From positions 1-15,000 of the forward strand of contig NC_091577.1 of the NCBI RefSeq assembly GCF_042767895.1: DNA of 15,000 bases, written 5' to 3'. The stretch's first letter is position 1. Every line of letters begins with the position of its first letter. This stretch comes from Penaeus vannamei. Its lineage: Eukaryota; Arthropoda; Malacostraca; Decapoda; Penaeidae. Below, one piece after another: positions 7,359 to 14,639 of the stretch. A program made the position numbers and the translations under genes. The notes beneath the pieces were generated by a model. That model saw nothing but the letters and a program-made list of their open reading frames with translations, ran no database searches and had not been told where the DNA came from.

Positions 7359-7835
7359 AGGATGGGGAGGGAGGGAGGGGGAGGAGGAGGGGGGGGGGAG
7401 GAGGGAGGAGGAGGCAGTCGAGGAGGGAGAAGGGGGAGGGGGAGGAGAGGGAGAGGGAGGAGGGAGTGGAGAGGGAGCCGGGGAGGGGAGGGAGGGGAGA
7501 GGGAGGAGAGGGGGAGGGAGAGGGGGAGGAGAGGGAGATGGGGAGGGGAGAGGAGAGGGGGAGAGGAGAGGGAGAGGGGGGAGGGAGAGGAGAGGGAGAG
7601 GGGGGAGGGAGGGAGGGGGAGAGGAAAGAGTGGGGAGGAGGAAAAGGAGAGGGAGAGGGGGAGGGAGGGGGAGGGGGGAGAGGGAGAGGGGGGAGGAGGA
7701 AAAGGAGAGGGAGAGGGGGAGGGGGGGAGATGGGGAGGGCGGAGAGCAAGAGAAGAGGGAGGAGGGAAGGGGTGGTAATGGGGAGGAGATAGAAAGAGTT
7801 AGGAGGAGAGAAGAAGAAGAAGCAACAAGGCAATA
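7359..7835. repeat. G-rich polypurine domain with local duplications
   Basis: Dense GGGGA/GGAGG purine sequence holds visible internal copies. A 24-bp unit is tandemly duplicated at 7561-7608. A 34-bp block at 7632-7665 is repeated 58 bp downstream at 7690-7723. Many G runs give quadruplex potential on the + strand. Open frames are Gly/Glu/Arg strings. Confidence 0.85.
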
Positions 7836-8045
7836 ATAAAATGGATGAACATTTTAGTTATTGTTTCTTTAGTAATCTTTTCTTTCCCTTTTTTCTTATG
7901 CCATTCTTCATATCATTGTTATTTTCTTTCTTTCTCCCTTCTTCTCTTCTAATCATCCCTTCCACTACCTTATTCTCCTCTCTTTATCTTTATCTCTCCT
8001 TCTCATCGCCTCTTTCAACAAAAACAACTACTAAACAATAACGTG
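7836..8045 (+). other. T-rich segment with a 66-codon hydrophobic open frame
   Basis: The + strand becomes T/C-rich. ATG at 7841 (context AAAATGG) opens 66 codons ending at 8041. The peptide begins MDEHFSYCFF, continues with Phe/Leu/Ser-rich hydrophobic sequence and ends STKTTTKQ. Second-position T in T-rich DNA produces such hydrophobic peptides by default, so I do not call this a gene. It is the clearest ATG-initiated non-repeat frame in this part. Confidence 0.15.
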
Positions 8046-8345
8046 TAACTTTTTAACAAATGAATGAAAATATGAATGAGTTATGGGAGAATGAATGAAA
8101 ACTGTTGGTAGTGTTAATAACATGCGACACAAATTACAATTATAATTTCAATTACAATATCACAGTATATCACAAGACAATAATAATAACAAAGATAGCA
8201 TTAACAATTTTATATGGCATCAACAAAATACAATTTTACCAACTTCTAACAACGATGACGTCAACAATAACAAGAATAACAATAACAACATCTTGCGCAA
8301 TTTAATACAAGGTTCGAAGTCTAAAAAGCGAAGAATCGAACATAT
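8046..8345. other. AT-rich, largely unique segment with a CRE palindrome
   Basis: AT-rich sequence carries scattered AAT/AAC triplets (AATAATAATAAC, AACAATAACAAG). It contains TGACGTCA at 8256-8263, the consensus cAMP-response element bound by CREB/ATF factors. A tRNA B-box-like GGTTCGAAGTC occurs at 8311-8321 without an A box or cloverleaf. No gene is recognised. Confidence 0.5.
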
Positions 8346-8470
8346 ACAAAGAAGCTGACACTGAAGTCGAGCGAGCGATCCGAACGCGGGCAGGTTTGCC
8401 GAGCAGGAGCTGCGGGAAGATCGAGTCATCCCGGGCACGGCGCTCGGGAAGCACATGTACGGACGCACGC
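8346..8470 (+). other. GC-rich unique island, open in a protein-like frame
   Basis: This is a CpG-bearing non-repeat island. One + frame is open from after a TGA near 8359 and reads AGRFAEQELREDRVIPGTAL, then GKHMYGRTHVL, before running into the CT microsatellite. The amino-acid mixture is balanced and unlike the repeat-derived frames, so a fragment of an exon is possible. I do not recognise a family, the splice boundaries are weak, and two other frames are also open. Nearby GC-rich and regulatory-looking DNA (8640-8840) makes this the most gene-like neighbourhood in the window. Confidence 0.25.
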
Positions 8471-8474
8471 ACGT

Positions 8475-8531
8475 TCTCTTTCTCTCTCTCTATCTATCTA
8501 CCTCTCTCTCTCTCTCTCATACACACACACA
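8475..8531. repeat. Compound (TC)n-(TATC)n-(TC)n-(AC)n microsatellite
   Basis: A TC array is interrupted by about 2.5 TATC units (8491-8500), returns to TC, and ends in (AC)n at 8519-8531. It is followed by A-rich sequence to about 8620. Confidence 0.9.
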
Positions 8532-8649
8532 AAGTAAAAGCAAAAAGATACAGGGAAAAAAAAGAGAAAATATAATGAAAAGAAGGGGAAAAAGAGCGAG
8601 AAAGGACAAAAAACGACGCTTCAGTTTGGAGTTCCTGCACGTTCAGGCG

Positions 8650-8837
8650 CCTTGACCTTACGCCGTGGCGAGCTGACCTTGCCGACGCAGGTGGATTGAC
8701 CTTGCCGATCCAGGTGAACTTGCGGGCGGCGCGGACTCGGCTCCGGCCTTGCAGTGCGCCTTTCGCGAACCGCTGCGGGTGACCTTGTCCGACGGGGAGG
8801 CTTGACCCCGGCCACGGCGACGGCTCCCTTGACCTCT
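8650..8837. promoter_or_regulatory. Cluster of TGACCTTG half-sites and CAGGTG E-boxes
   Basis: TGACCTTG occurs at 8674-8681, 8697-8704 and 8780-8787. TGACCTTA is at 8653-8660, TGAACTTG at 8715-8722, TGACCCC at 8803-8809 and TGACCTCT at 8830-8837. The reverse complement CAAGGTCA is the extended half-site bound by monomeric nuclear receptors of the FTZ-F1/SF-1 and ERR type. CAGGTG E-boxes lie at 8688-8693 and 8711-8716 within a 23-bp degenerate tandem unit (8674-8719). All half-sites point the same way. The segment is CpG-rich and unique. Enhancer or promoter function is inferred, not shown. Confidence 0.4.
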
Positions 8838-8879
8838 GAGCGTCGCAAAGTGGGAAAAAATGTTCGATTAAACCCGCGT

Positions 8880-9360
8880 GTGATTTACTCTTTCCCTCGC
8901 GGTCTCTCTCTTTCTCTTCCTCTCTCTTTTTTTTCGCTTCCTTCTCCCTCTTTATTCCTTCTCACCTCCTCCTTCTAGCTTCTCCGTTTCCTACCCTCTC
9001 TCCCTTCCCTTCTTCATTCACTCCTTTGTCCGCTCCCACTCCCTCCCCCTCCCTCTCCCTCTTCCCCTCCCACCCATCATCTCCTCCCTCCCTCTCCCTC
9101 TCCCTTTCCCTCCTCCCTCCCTTTCTCCCTCTCCCACCCATCATCTCCTCCTTCCCCCTCCCCTCTCCTCTCCCTTTACGACCCCTCCCTCCCTCCCTCT
9201 CCCTCTCCCTCCCCTTCTTCCCCCCTCCCACCCATCATCTCCTCTCTCCCCCTCCCTTCCTCCCTCCTCCCTCCCTCTCCCTCTTCCTCCCCTTCTCCCC
9301 CTCCCACCCATCATCTCCCTCTCCCTCTCCCATTCCCTCCCTTCTCCCTTCTCCCTCCCC
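8880..9360. repeat. Polypyrimidine domain with CACCCATCATC minisatellite
   Basis: T/C-rich DNA. A block CCCACCCATCATCTCC is repeated, with CACCCATCATC starting at 9071, 9135, 9229 and 9305 (64, 94 and 76 bp apart). Between anchors is CCCTCTCCCTCC filler. The anchor is nearly invariant while fillers vary in length. Confidence 0.85.
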
Positions 9361-9555
9361 CTATAAACCCACCGAAATCCGAACGCGCTGTGAATAAAGA
9401 AGGAAAATCAATAAAATACCTTTGACGCAGACCACGCCCACGCGAACATACCTGCAGAGAGAGAGAGAGAGAAAACACATTAATAATGAACAGTAAACAA
9501 AGAGACAATAATTCACAGAGAAAAAGATGACAAATAAGACATTGATATATATTTA
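9361..9555 (-). other. Unique island: hydrophobic open frame with splice-like signals (minus strand)
   Basis: On the minus strand one frame is open from just after a TAA at 9555-9553 to a TAG at 9363-9361, 63 codons. An ATG at 9480-9478 would give 39 residues, beginning MCFLSLSLCRYVRVG and ending SQRVRISVGL, with a hydrophobic core GVVCVKGILLIFLLY that could span a membrane. The same strand has TTAAT, a CT tract and CAG|GTATGT at 9454-9446, and a second acceptor-like TTTCCTTCTTTATTCACAG ending at 9388. It could be part of an exon, a microprotein, or a product of T-rich DNA; I cannot decide. Confidence 0.2.
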
Positions 9556-9589
9556 TGCATGTATATGTGTATATATATTATATATATAT

Positions 9590-9676
<87 letters not shown>

Positions 9677-9714
9677 TGTATGTATGTATGTATGTATGTA
9701 TGTATGTATGTATG

Positions 9715-9746
<32 letters not shown>

Positions 9747-9836
9747 TGTGTATATATATATATGTATATATAAATATATAAATATATATATTTATATATA
9801 TATATATATGCATGTATGTATGTATGTATGTATGTA
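9556..9836. repeat. (TA)n and (TATG)n compound microsatellite
   Basis: A (TA)n tract (about 9587-9649) is followed by (TATG)n from 9647 to about 9717 (roughly 17 units), a TATATG slip and (TATG)7 to 9749. More (TA)n with TAAATA interruptions and a final (TATG)n at 9811-9836 complete it. Frames give Tyr-Ile and Met-Tyr-Val-Cys strings. Confidence 0.97.
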
Positions 9837-9861
9837 GAAAGAAAAAGAAATGTAAAATTTG

Positions 9862-9863
<2 letters not shown>

Positions 9864-9907
<44 letters not shown>

Positions 9908-9952
9908 TATATACATATATATATACATATATATATACATATATATATATAC

Positions 9953-10031
<79 letters not shown>
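9864..10031. repeat. (AT)n with regular CATATATATATA units
   Basis: The AT array in 9900-9965 is punctuated by single C bases about every 10-13 bp (ACATATATATAT units). From 9964 to 10031 it is a pure (AT)n run of about 68 bp. With 9556-9836 it makes a 475-bp AT-rich block likely to unwind or form cruciforms easily. Confidence 0.97.
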
Positions 10032-10034
<3 letters not shown>

Positions 10035-10145
10035 GGTCAATAAAATCAAAATATTCATTGATCGGAGATTTAGAGGAATAAATAAAATGAAAAATAAACA
10101 CAATAGAACAAAAAATTAAAAAACATCTAAAAAATACATCAAATC
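10032..10145. other. AT-rich unique segment
   Basis: A-rich sequence contains several AATAAA words (for example near 10040 and 10078). No repeat period is seen. The minus strand has an open frame starting ATG at 10200 and crossing this segment (MCTPARPHAREQRPVGFVGF, then hydrophobic Phe/Ile) before dissolving into the Tyr-Ile repeat. I do not take it as a gene. Confidence 0.45.
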
Positions 10146-10370
10146 CTACGAAGCCGACCGGCCTCTGCTCTCGGGCGTGTGGGCGTGCGGGCGTGCACAA
10201 GCTCCGCGGAGAGAATATTAGGCGGAAAATCCCTCTCGGAGCCGGAACCAGATCTCAGACCCAACCCCCCGCCCACCCCCGCCCACGCCCACGCCGACGC
10301 CCAAGACTCTATCGAGATGGACTCAGAGCCCGCATTCCCGACCGACCGATCGGTCTTCTCTCACACGCCT
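10146..10370. promoter_or_regulatory. CpG-rich island with opposed GC-box arrays
   Basis: GGGCGTG occurs three times at 10173, 10181 and 10189 (8-bp spacing). About 85 bp further on, CGCCCACGC occurs at 10280-10288 and 10286-10294, inside CGCCCACGCCCACGCCGACG. These arrays are approximate inverted repeats. GGGCG cores suit Sp/KLF zinc fingers, and GCGTGGGCG on the minus strand is the EGR consensus. A 12-bp palindrome GACCGATCGGTC lies at 10344-10355. The segment is unique and CpG-dense in an otherwise repetitive region. A promoter is one reading; a GC-rich degenerate repeat is another. Confidence 0.35.
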
Positions 10371-10800
10371 TCCCCCCCCCCCCCACCTTCCTTCCTTCCA
10401 CGCACATCTCCTCCTCCTCTTCTTCGTCTTCGTCTTCCGCACACATCACTCTTTCTTTCTCCTTCCTCCTCCTCCTCTTCCTTCTTATTCTTCCTTTTCC
10501 TCCTCTTCCTTCTTCTTCCTTTTCTCCTCCTTCCCCACACATCACTCCTTTCTCTTTCCTCCTCCTCCTCTTCTTCCTTCTTTTCCTTTTCTCCTTCTTC
10601 CACACACATCACTCCTTCTTTCTCCTTCCTCCTCCTCTTCCTTCTTCTTCTTCTCCTCCTCCTCCTTCCACACACATCACTCTTTCTTTCTCCTTCCTCT
10701 TCCTCCTCTTCCTTCTTCTTCTTCCCTTTCTCCTCCTCCTCATTCCACACACATCACTGCTTCTTTCTCCCTCCTCTTCTCATTCTTAAGCCCCTTTGGT
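10371..10800. repeat. 68- to 77-bp polypyrimidine minisatellite (ACACATCAC-anchored)
   Basis: ACACATCAC recurs at 10441, 10537, 10604, 10672 and 10749 (spacings 96, 67, 68 and 77), each followed by TCTTTCTTTCTCCTTCC-like sequence and (TCC/TTC)n. A first degenerate copy (CGCACATCTCC) is at 10401. The anchor is invariant while the pyrimidine filler changes length. Confidence 0.88.
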
Positions 10801-11020
10801 TACCTCCTTCCACACACCCTCCCCTCCCTTCCTTATAATCTCTCCCTCTCCCTCGTCTCCCTCTCGGCTCCCTTCTCTCCTCCATCCCGTATCCCTTTTT
10901 ATTCTCTCCTCTCTTCTCCTTCCTCTCTACTCCGCCCCGCCATCGTTCCTTTTCCTATTCCTTTTCATTCGCAGATCCTTCGCATTTTTTATTCTTTATT
11001 TTCTTTGTCCTCATCTTCGA
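10801..11020. repeat. Unstructured polypyrimidine tract
   Basis: T/C-rich DNA has no clear period and ends in a T-rich part (10975-11015) before the switch to purine at about 11025. No gene is seen. Confidence 0.7.
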
Positions 11021-11500
11021 ATTTGGGTAAGAGGGGAGGGGAGGGAAAAGGGGAAGGGGAGAAGAGAGGAAAGGAAAAGGTGGAAGGAAGAAGGGGAAGG
11101 AGAAAAGGGAAAAACAAAGGGAAGGAAAGAAAACAGGAAGACGCCAAAGGGAAGAGAATAAAAAACAACGAATGAAGGAGGAGGAGGAGGAGACGAAGCA
11201 GAAGGAGGAGGAGGACGAGTGTGACATTTAAAGAAAAAGGGGAGAAGATAAAAAAGATGAGAGATAAAGGAAAGAGAAACGAATGAAAGGAAAGGGAAAG
11301 GAATAACAGAAGAAATAAAGAGGAGAGAAATAAAGGAGAGAAGAAGAGAAAGACGAGAAAAAAGGAGAGAAGAAAGAAGATGGGAGATAGCAGAGAGACG
11401 AGAGAAAGGAGGGGGGAAGAGGGAGAGAGGGGGAGCGGGGTGGAGAGTGGCGGAGGAGGGGGAGGGAGGGAAGGAGGGAGGGGTGAGGAGGGAGGGTTGA
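11021..11500. repeat. Polypurine domain (GGGAA, GAGGA, AAAGG words)
   Basis: This G/A-rich strand starts at the junction GAATTTGGGTAAGAGG. It is interrupted by a pyrimidine-containing break at 11215-11230 (GAGTGTGACATTT). (GGA)n occurs at 11175-11218 and G-rich sequence at 11440-11500. It forms the right half of a pyrimidine/purine pair with 10371-11020. Confidence 0.8.
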
Positions 11501-11768
11501 GACCATTACTGTCCCCTCCCTTCCCCTCTACCCCCCACCCCCTCAACACTTACGGGACAATTAGAAGAAAATTACACGAACAACTCCTGGGCGAAAACAC
11601 CCCCTCCCCCCCCATTTACACCCCTCCCTACTCTCCCCCCATTTCCCCCCTCCTCCCTTCCCCCTCTTCTCCCCTTACTCTCTCCCGATGCCCCCCCCCC
11701 CAAGGTTTCGGTCACCCTACCCTGAGGGCATCAGAGAAGTGCCCGTAGGATACACACGCTGCCCCAGG
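11501..11768. other. C-rich tract with two small unique islands
   Basis: C-rich sequence surrounds 11543-11600 (AACACTTACGGGACAATTAG and AAATTACACGAACAACTCC) and ends in unique 11701-11768. The first island has GTAAGT on the minus strand at 11553-11548 and TTTTCGCCCAG upstream. The second carries GAGGGCATC at 11724-11732, shared with the island at 14154-14162. The frame beginning ATG at 11688 reads RFRSPYPEGIREVPVGYTRC before entering poly-Glu. No family is recognised. Confidence 0.35.
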
Positions 11769-11807
11769 GAAGAGGAGGAGGAGGAGGAGGAGGAGGAGGA
11801 GGAGGAG

Positions 11808-11847
<40 letters not shown>

Positions 11848-12045
11848 GTGAGGAGGAGGGAGGAGGAGGAGGAGGAGGAAGAGGAGGGAGGGGGAGGAGG
11901 AGGAGGGAGGAGGGAGGGAGGGAGGAGGAAGAGGGTGAGGAGGAGGGTGGAGGAAGAGGGTGAGGAGGGAGGAGGAGGGAGGAGGAGGAGGAGGAAGAGG
12001 AGGAGGGGGAGGAGGGAGGAGGGGAGAGGAGGAGGAGGAGGTGAA
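11769..12045. repeat. (GGA)n trinucleotide array
   Basis: GGA triplets are almost pure at 11774-11817, then interrupted by GAA, GGGT and extra G. One frame is poly-Glu, others Gly/Arg. GGGTGAGGAGG recurs near 11846, 11934, 11948 and 11959. Confidence 0.92.
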
Positions 12046-12061
12046 GAATGAGAAAGAAGAA

Positions 12062-12118
12062 ATAGATAGGGATAAACAGATAGATAGATAGATAGACAGA
12101 TAGATAGACAGATAGATT
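12062..12118. repeat. (GATA)/(GACA) tetranucleotide array
   Basis: GATA units are mixed with GACA (GATAGACAGATAGATAGACA pattern). This GATA/GACA mixture is the type known from Bkm satellite repeats in animals. The array is short and imperfect. Confidence 0.9.
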
Positions 12119-12590
<472 letters not shown>

Positions 12591-12667
12591 GGGGAGGGGG
12601 AGGGAGGGGAGAGGAGGAGGGAGGGAGGAGGAGGAGGAGGAGGAGGAGGAGGAGGAGGAGGAGGGAG
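12591..12667. repeat. (GGA)n array
   Basis: GGGGAGGGAGG is followed by a clean (GGA)n run from about 12627 to 12666, joined directly to the (AAT)n block. Confidence 0.92.
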
Positions 12668-12797
12668 TATAATAATAATAATAATAATATGTGTGTAATA
12701 ATAACTAATAATAATAATGATAATGAATGGTAATGATAATGATAATAGACAACAACAATAATAATAACAACAATAATAATAACAATAATAATAATGA
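12668..12797. repeat. (AAT)n/(AAC)n block with (TG)n
   Basis: AAT triplets (12670-12688) precede a small TGTGTG, then AATAACTAATAATAATAATG, TAATGATAATGATAATAG and mixed AAC/AAT to 12795. It is more degenerate than the array at 6819-6985. Confidence 0.9.
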
Positions 12798-13300
12798 GGA
12801 AAAGAAAACGAGGAGGCAGCGGAGGAGGGGGTGGTGAGGAGGAAGAGAGAGGGGACGGGGAGAGGAGTTGGAGGAGGAAGAGCTTAGGAGGAGGGGTGAG
12901 GGCGCCAGGGAGCAAAGGGAGGGGTGTACGGGGGGGGGGGAGAGGGATGGGAGGGAGTTGCTAGGACCCTACAGGTATATACTGGTTGGACAGGTGCACC
13001 AGGGCCCGGGGGTGGGGGTTGGAGGAGGGGAGTGGGGGAGAGAAGGACGGATGCGTTGGTGCCGGGAGGTAACAAGGAGTGGAGAGCGAACAGGTGGAGG
13101 GGCGAGGAGGGAGGAAGAAAAGGAGGAGGAGCGAGGAGGAGGAGGGGAGGGAGGAAGGAAAGGGAGGAGGAGGGAGGGAGGGGAGGAAAGGAGGAAGGAA
13201 GGAAGAAAAGGAGGAGGAGGAGGAGGGAGGAGGAGGAAGGGGAGGAAGAAAAGGAGGAGGAGGGGAGAGAGGAAGAGGAGGAGGAGGAGGAGGATATTAA
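12798..13300. repeat. Polypurine domain with a unique island
   Basis: G/A-rich sequence. A unique island lies at 12958-13035 (TTGCTAGGACCCTACAGG, TATATACTGGTTGGACAGG, then CACCAGGGCCCGGGGG), with CAG|GTATAT and CAG|GTGCAC words. 13031-13300 is GGA/GAAGG purine including (GGA)n near 13210 and 13270. Open frames are Gly/Arg/Glu strings outside the island. Confidence 0.75.
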
Positions 13301-13440
13301 TAAGAAAAAAAATAAGAAGAAGAGGCAGGAGAAGATCACGGCGAGCGAAAATCATCGGACGAAAAAAAAAAACGAAAAACAAAATAAAGGAAAAAAAAAC
13401 AATAAAACACGACTTAAAAGACAGAGAGAAGACGAAGAAA
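13301..13440. other. A-rich segment with recurrent CGAAAA words
   Basis: A-rich, T-poor sequence (AAAAAAAAAACGAAAAAC, AAATAAAGGAAAAAAAAAC) resembles the right end of the window. No gene is seen; frames are Lys-rich. Confidence 0.55.
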
Positions 13441-13610
13441 ACCAACACCGAGAAGCGGCCAAACCGAGCGAGCGAGGCCCCGGCGGCTGACCCCCCGGCC
13501 GAGGCGCGGAGGGCACCGTCGGCCGCGGATAATTGACCTGTGTAGCTCCCCCGCGTGTGATTCCGGCGTCCCCCGAGCACACAGGGGCTCCATTACACCG
13601 CCATGATCTC
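13441..13610. other. CpG-rich unique island
   Basis: This is the most CpG-dense stretch of the window (GCGGCCAAACCGAGCGAGCG and GGCCGAGGCGCGGAGGG, CGGCCGCGG). A TGACCT half-site occurs at 13535-13540. The + frame ends RPNRASEAPAADPPAEARR then a stop at 13534-13536; the minus strand is also open. It sits between an A-rich segment and a pyrimidine minisatellite. A promoter-like CpG island or a GC-rich exon remnant are both possible. Confidence 0.35.
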
Positions 13611-14085
13611 CGTCCCCCCCCACACCCCCTCCACAGACATACCCTCCCCCCCCCCTCTCCCCTGTTTCACACACATACCCACCTATCACCTCTACTCCGC
13701 TGCCCCTCTACACGCCACGTAGCCCCCTCATCCCCCCCTCCCCCCCTCTCCACACACATACCCCCTCTCCCCTCCTCCCTCTCCACTACATATACCCCCC
13801 TCTCCCTCTCTCCACACATGCACCCACCCCCTTCTCCCCTCCTCCTCCTCTCCACACATATACCCCCCCTCTCCACCTCTCCACTGCCTCTGTACCCCCT
13901 CTTCCCCCTCCCCCTCTCCACACACATACCCCCTCTCTCCCCCTCCCCCTCCCCCCTCTCCCACACACATACTCCCCTCTCACCTCCCCCTCTCGACACG
14001 CATATCCCCCTCTTCCCCCCTCCACCTCTCCACACATACCACCCCCCTCTCACTTCTACTTCCCCTCCCCCTCCCCGCCCCTGCC
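13611..14085. repeat. CACACATA-anchored polypyrimidine minisatellite
   Basis: CCACACACATACCCCCTCTCC-type units recur about every 33-42 bp. Anchors start near 13632, 13668, 13751, 13784, 13812, 13852, 13919, 13961, 13994 and 14030, with two degenerate positions near 13712 and 13880. Filler is C-rich CCCCCTCTCCCC. About twelve units are recognisable. Confidence 0.85.
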
Positions 14086-14225
14086 CGATGCTCCTCTCCA
14101 TCACGCGCCCGCGTTTTCCCATAGAGAGGCTCCCGGGGCATCGTCGAGGCGCAGAGGGCATCGTAAGAAAGTTCCCTGGGTATCCCGAGGCTAAGCGGGT
14201 AGGGGGTCTCGCGCCGCACGGGATA
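14086..14225. other. Unique island at a pyrimidine-to-purine switch
   Basis: This is CpG-bearing non-repeat sequence. GGGCATCGT occurs at 14136-14144 and 14156-14164, 20 bp apart. GAGGGCATC at 14154-14162 and the following 23 bases resemble 11724-11753, where the surroundings are also C-rich left and G-rich right. The + frame from 14089 reads EGIVRKFPGYPEAKRVGG here. No family is recognised. Confidence 0.35.
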
Positions 14226-14550
14226 GGGGGAGGGAGAGGGATGGGAGGGGGAGGGGGAGGGATGGGAAGGGGAGGGGGAGAAGGAAGGGGAGGGATGGGA
14301 AGGGGGAGGGATGTGAAAGGGGAGGAGGAGGGGGAGGGATGTGAAGGAGGAGGAGGGATGTGAAGGAAGGAGGAGGGATGAAGGAGTGGAGGGGAGGAGG
14401 GAGGGAGGGGAGGAGGAGGAGGAGAGGAGGGATGGGAAGGGGGAGTGGGAGGAGGGGGAGGGGATGGGAAGGGGGAGGGGGAGAGGGAGGAGGATGTGGA
14501 TGGGAAGGGGGAGGAGGGAGGAGGGGGAGGGAAGGAGGAGGGGAGGAGAT
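14226..14550. repeat. G-rich purine domain with GGGATG-anchored units
   Basis: GGGATG recurs at 14238, 14259, 14292, 14308, 14336, 14355 and 14375, then more sparsely. Spacings are 16-33 bp, so it is a loose minisatellite. Filler is GGGGGAGGGGG and AGGAGG. Frequent four-G runs give quadruplex potential. Confidence 0.8.
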
Positions 14551-14585
14551 AGGATAAATAGACAGGCATGAGAGACAGAGAGAGG

Positions 14586-14593
14586 TATAAAAG
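14586..14593 (+). promoter_or_regulatory. TATA box-like TATAAAAG
   Basis: TATAAAAG is a perfect match to the eukaryotic TATA consensus. A TCA initiator-like trinucleotide lies at 14615-14617, which puts its A 31 bp downstream of the first T, the usual spacing. An ATG at 14626 opens only 20 codons (MECHEKYRIKHNKKRKEKKT), so no gene is visible downstream in the window. A chance match in A-rich DNA is quite possible. Confidence 0.2.
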
Positions 14594-14639
14594 ACAGGAA
14601 AATCCAGCCACAGATCAAACAAAAATGGAATGTCACGAA

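Noticed and set aside
8311..8321. tRNA-like B box GGTTCGAAGTC
   Set aside because: No A box at the right distance, no T-arm pairing and no acceptor stem; a tRNA or tRNA-derived SINE is not supported.
9601..9836. Telomere- or centromere-type satellite
   Set aside because: No TTAGG-type arthropod telomere repeat occurs, and the (TATG)n and (AT)n arrays are short microsatellites, not long monomers.
9589..10200. 203-codon minus-strand frame starting MCTPARPHAREQ
   Set aside because: About 50 residues before the Tyr-Ile repeat look mixed, but the rest is (AT)n translation and the mixed part lies in AT-rich DNA that gives hydrophobic residues by default.
12868..13536. 222-codon + strand frame ending in Ala/Arg/Pro-rich sequence
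   Set aside because: Most of it is Gly/Arg/Lys translation of purine and A-rich DNA; the end is GC-rich with no recognisable domain.
13667..14611. 314-codon minus-strand open frame (Pro/Ser then Gly/Arg)
   Set aside because: It runs through GGGATG purine repeats and the CACACATA minisatellite. Only the island 14086-14225 is non-repeat.
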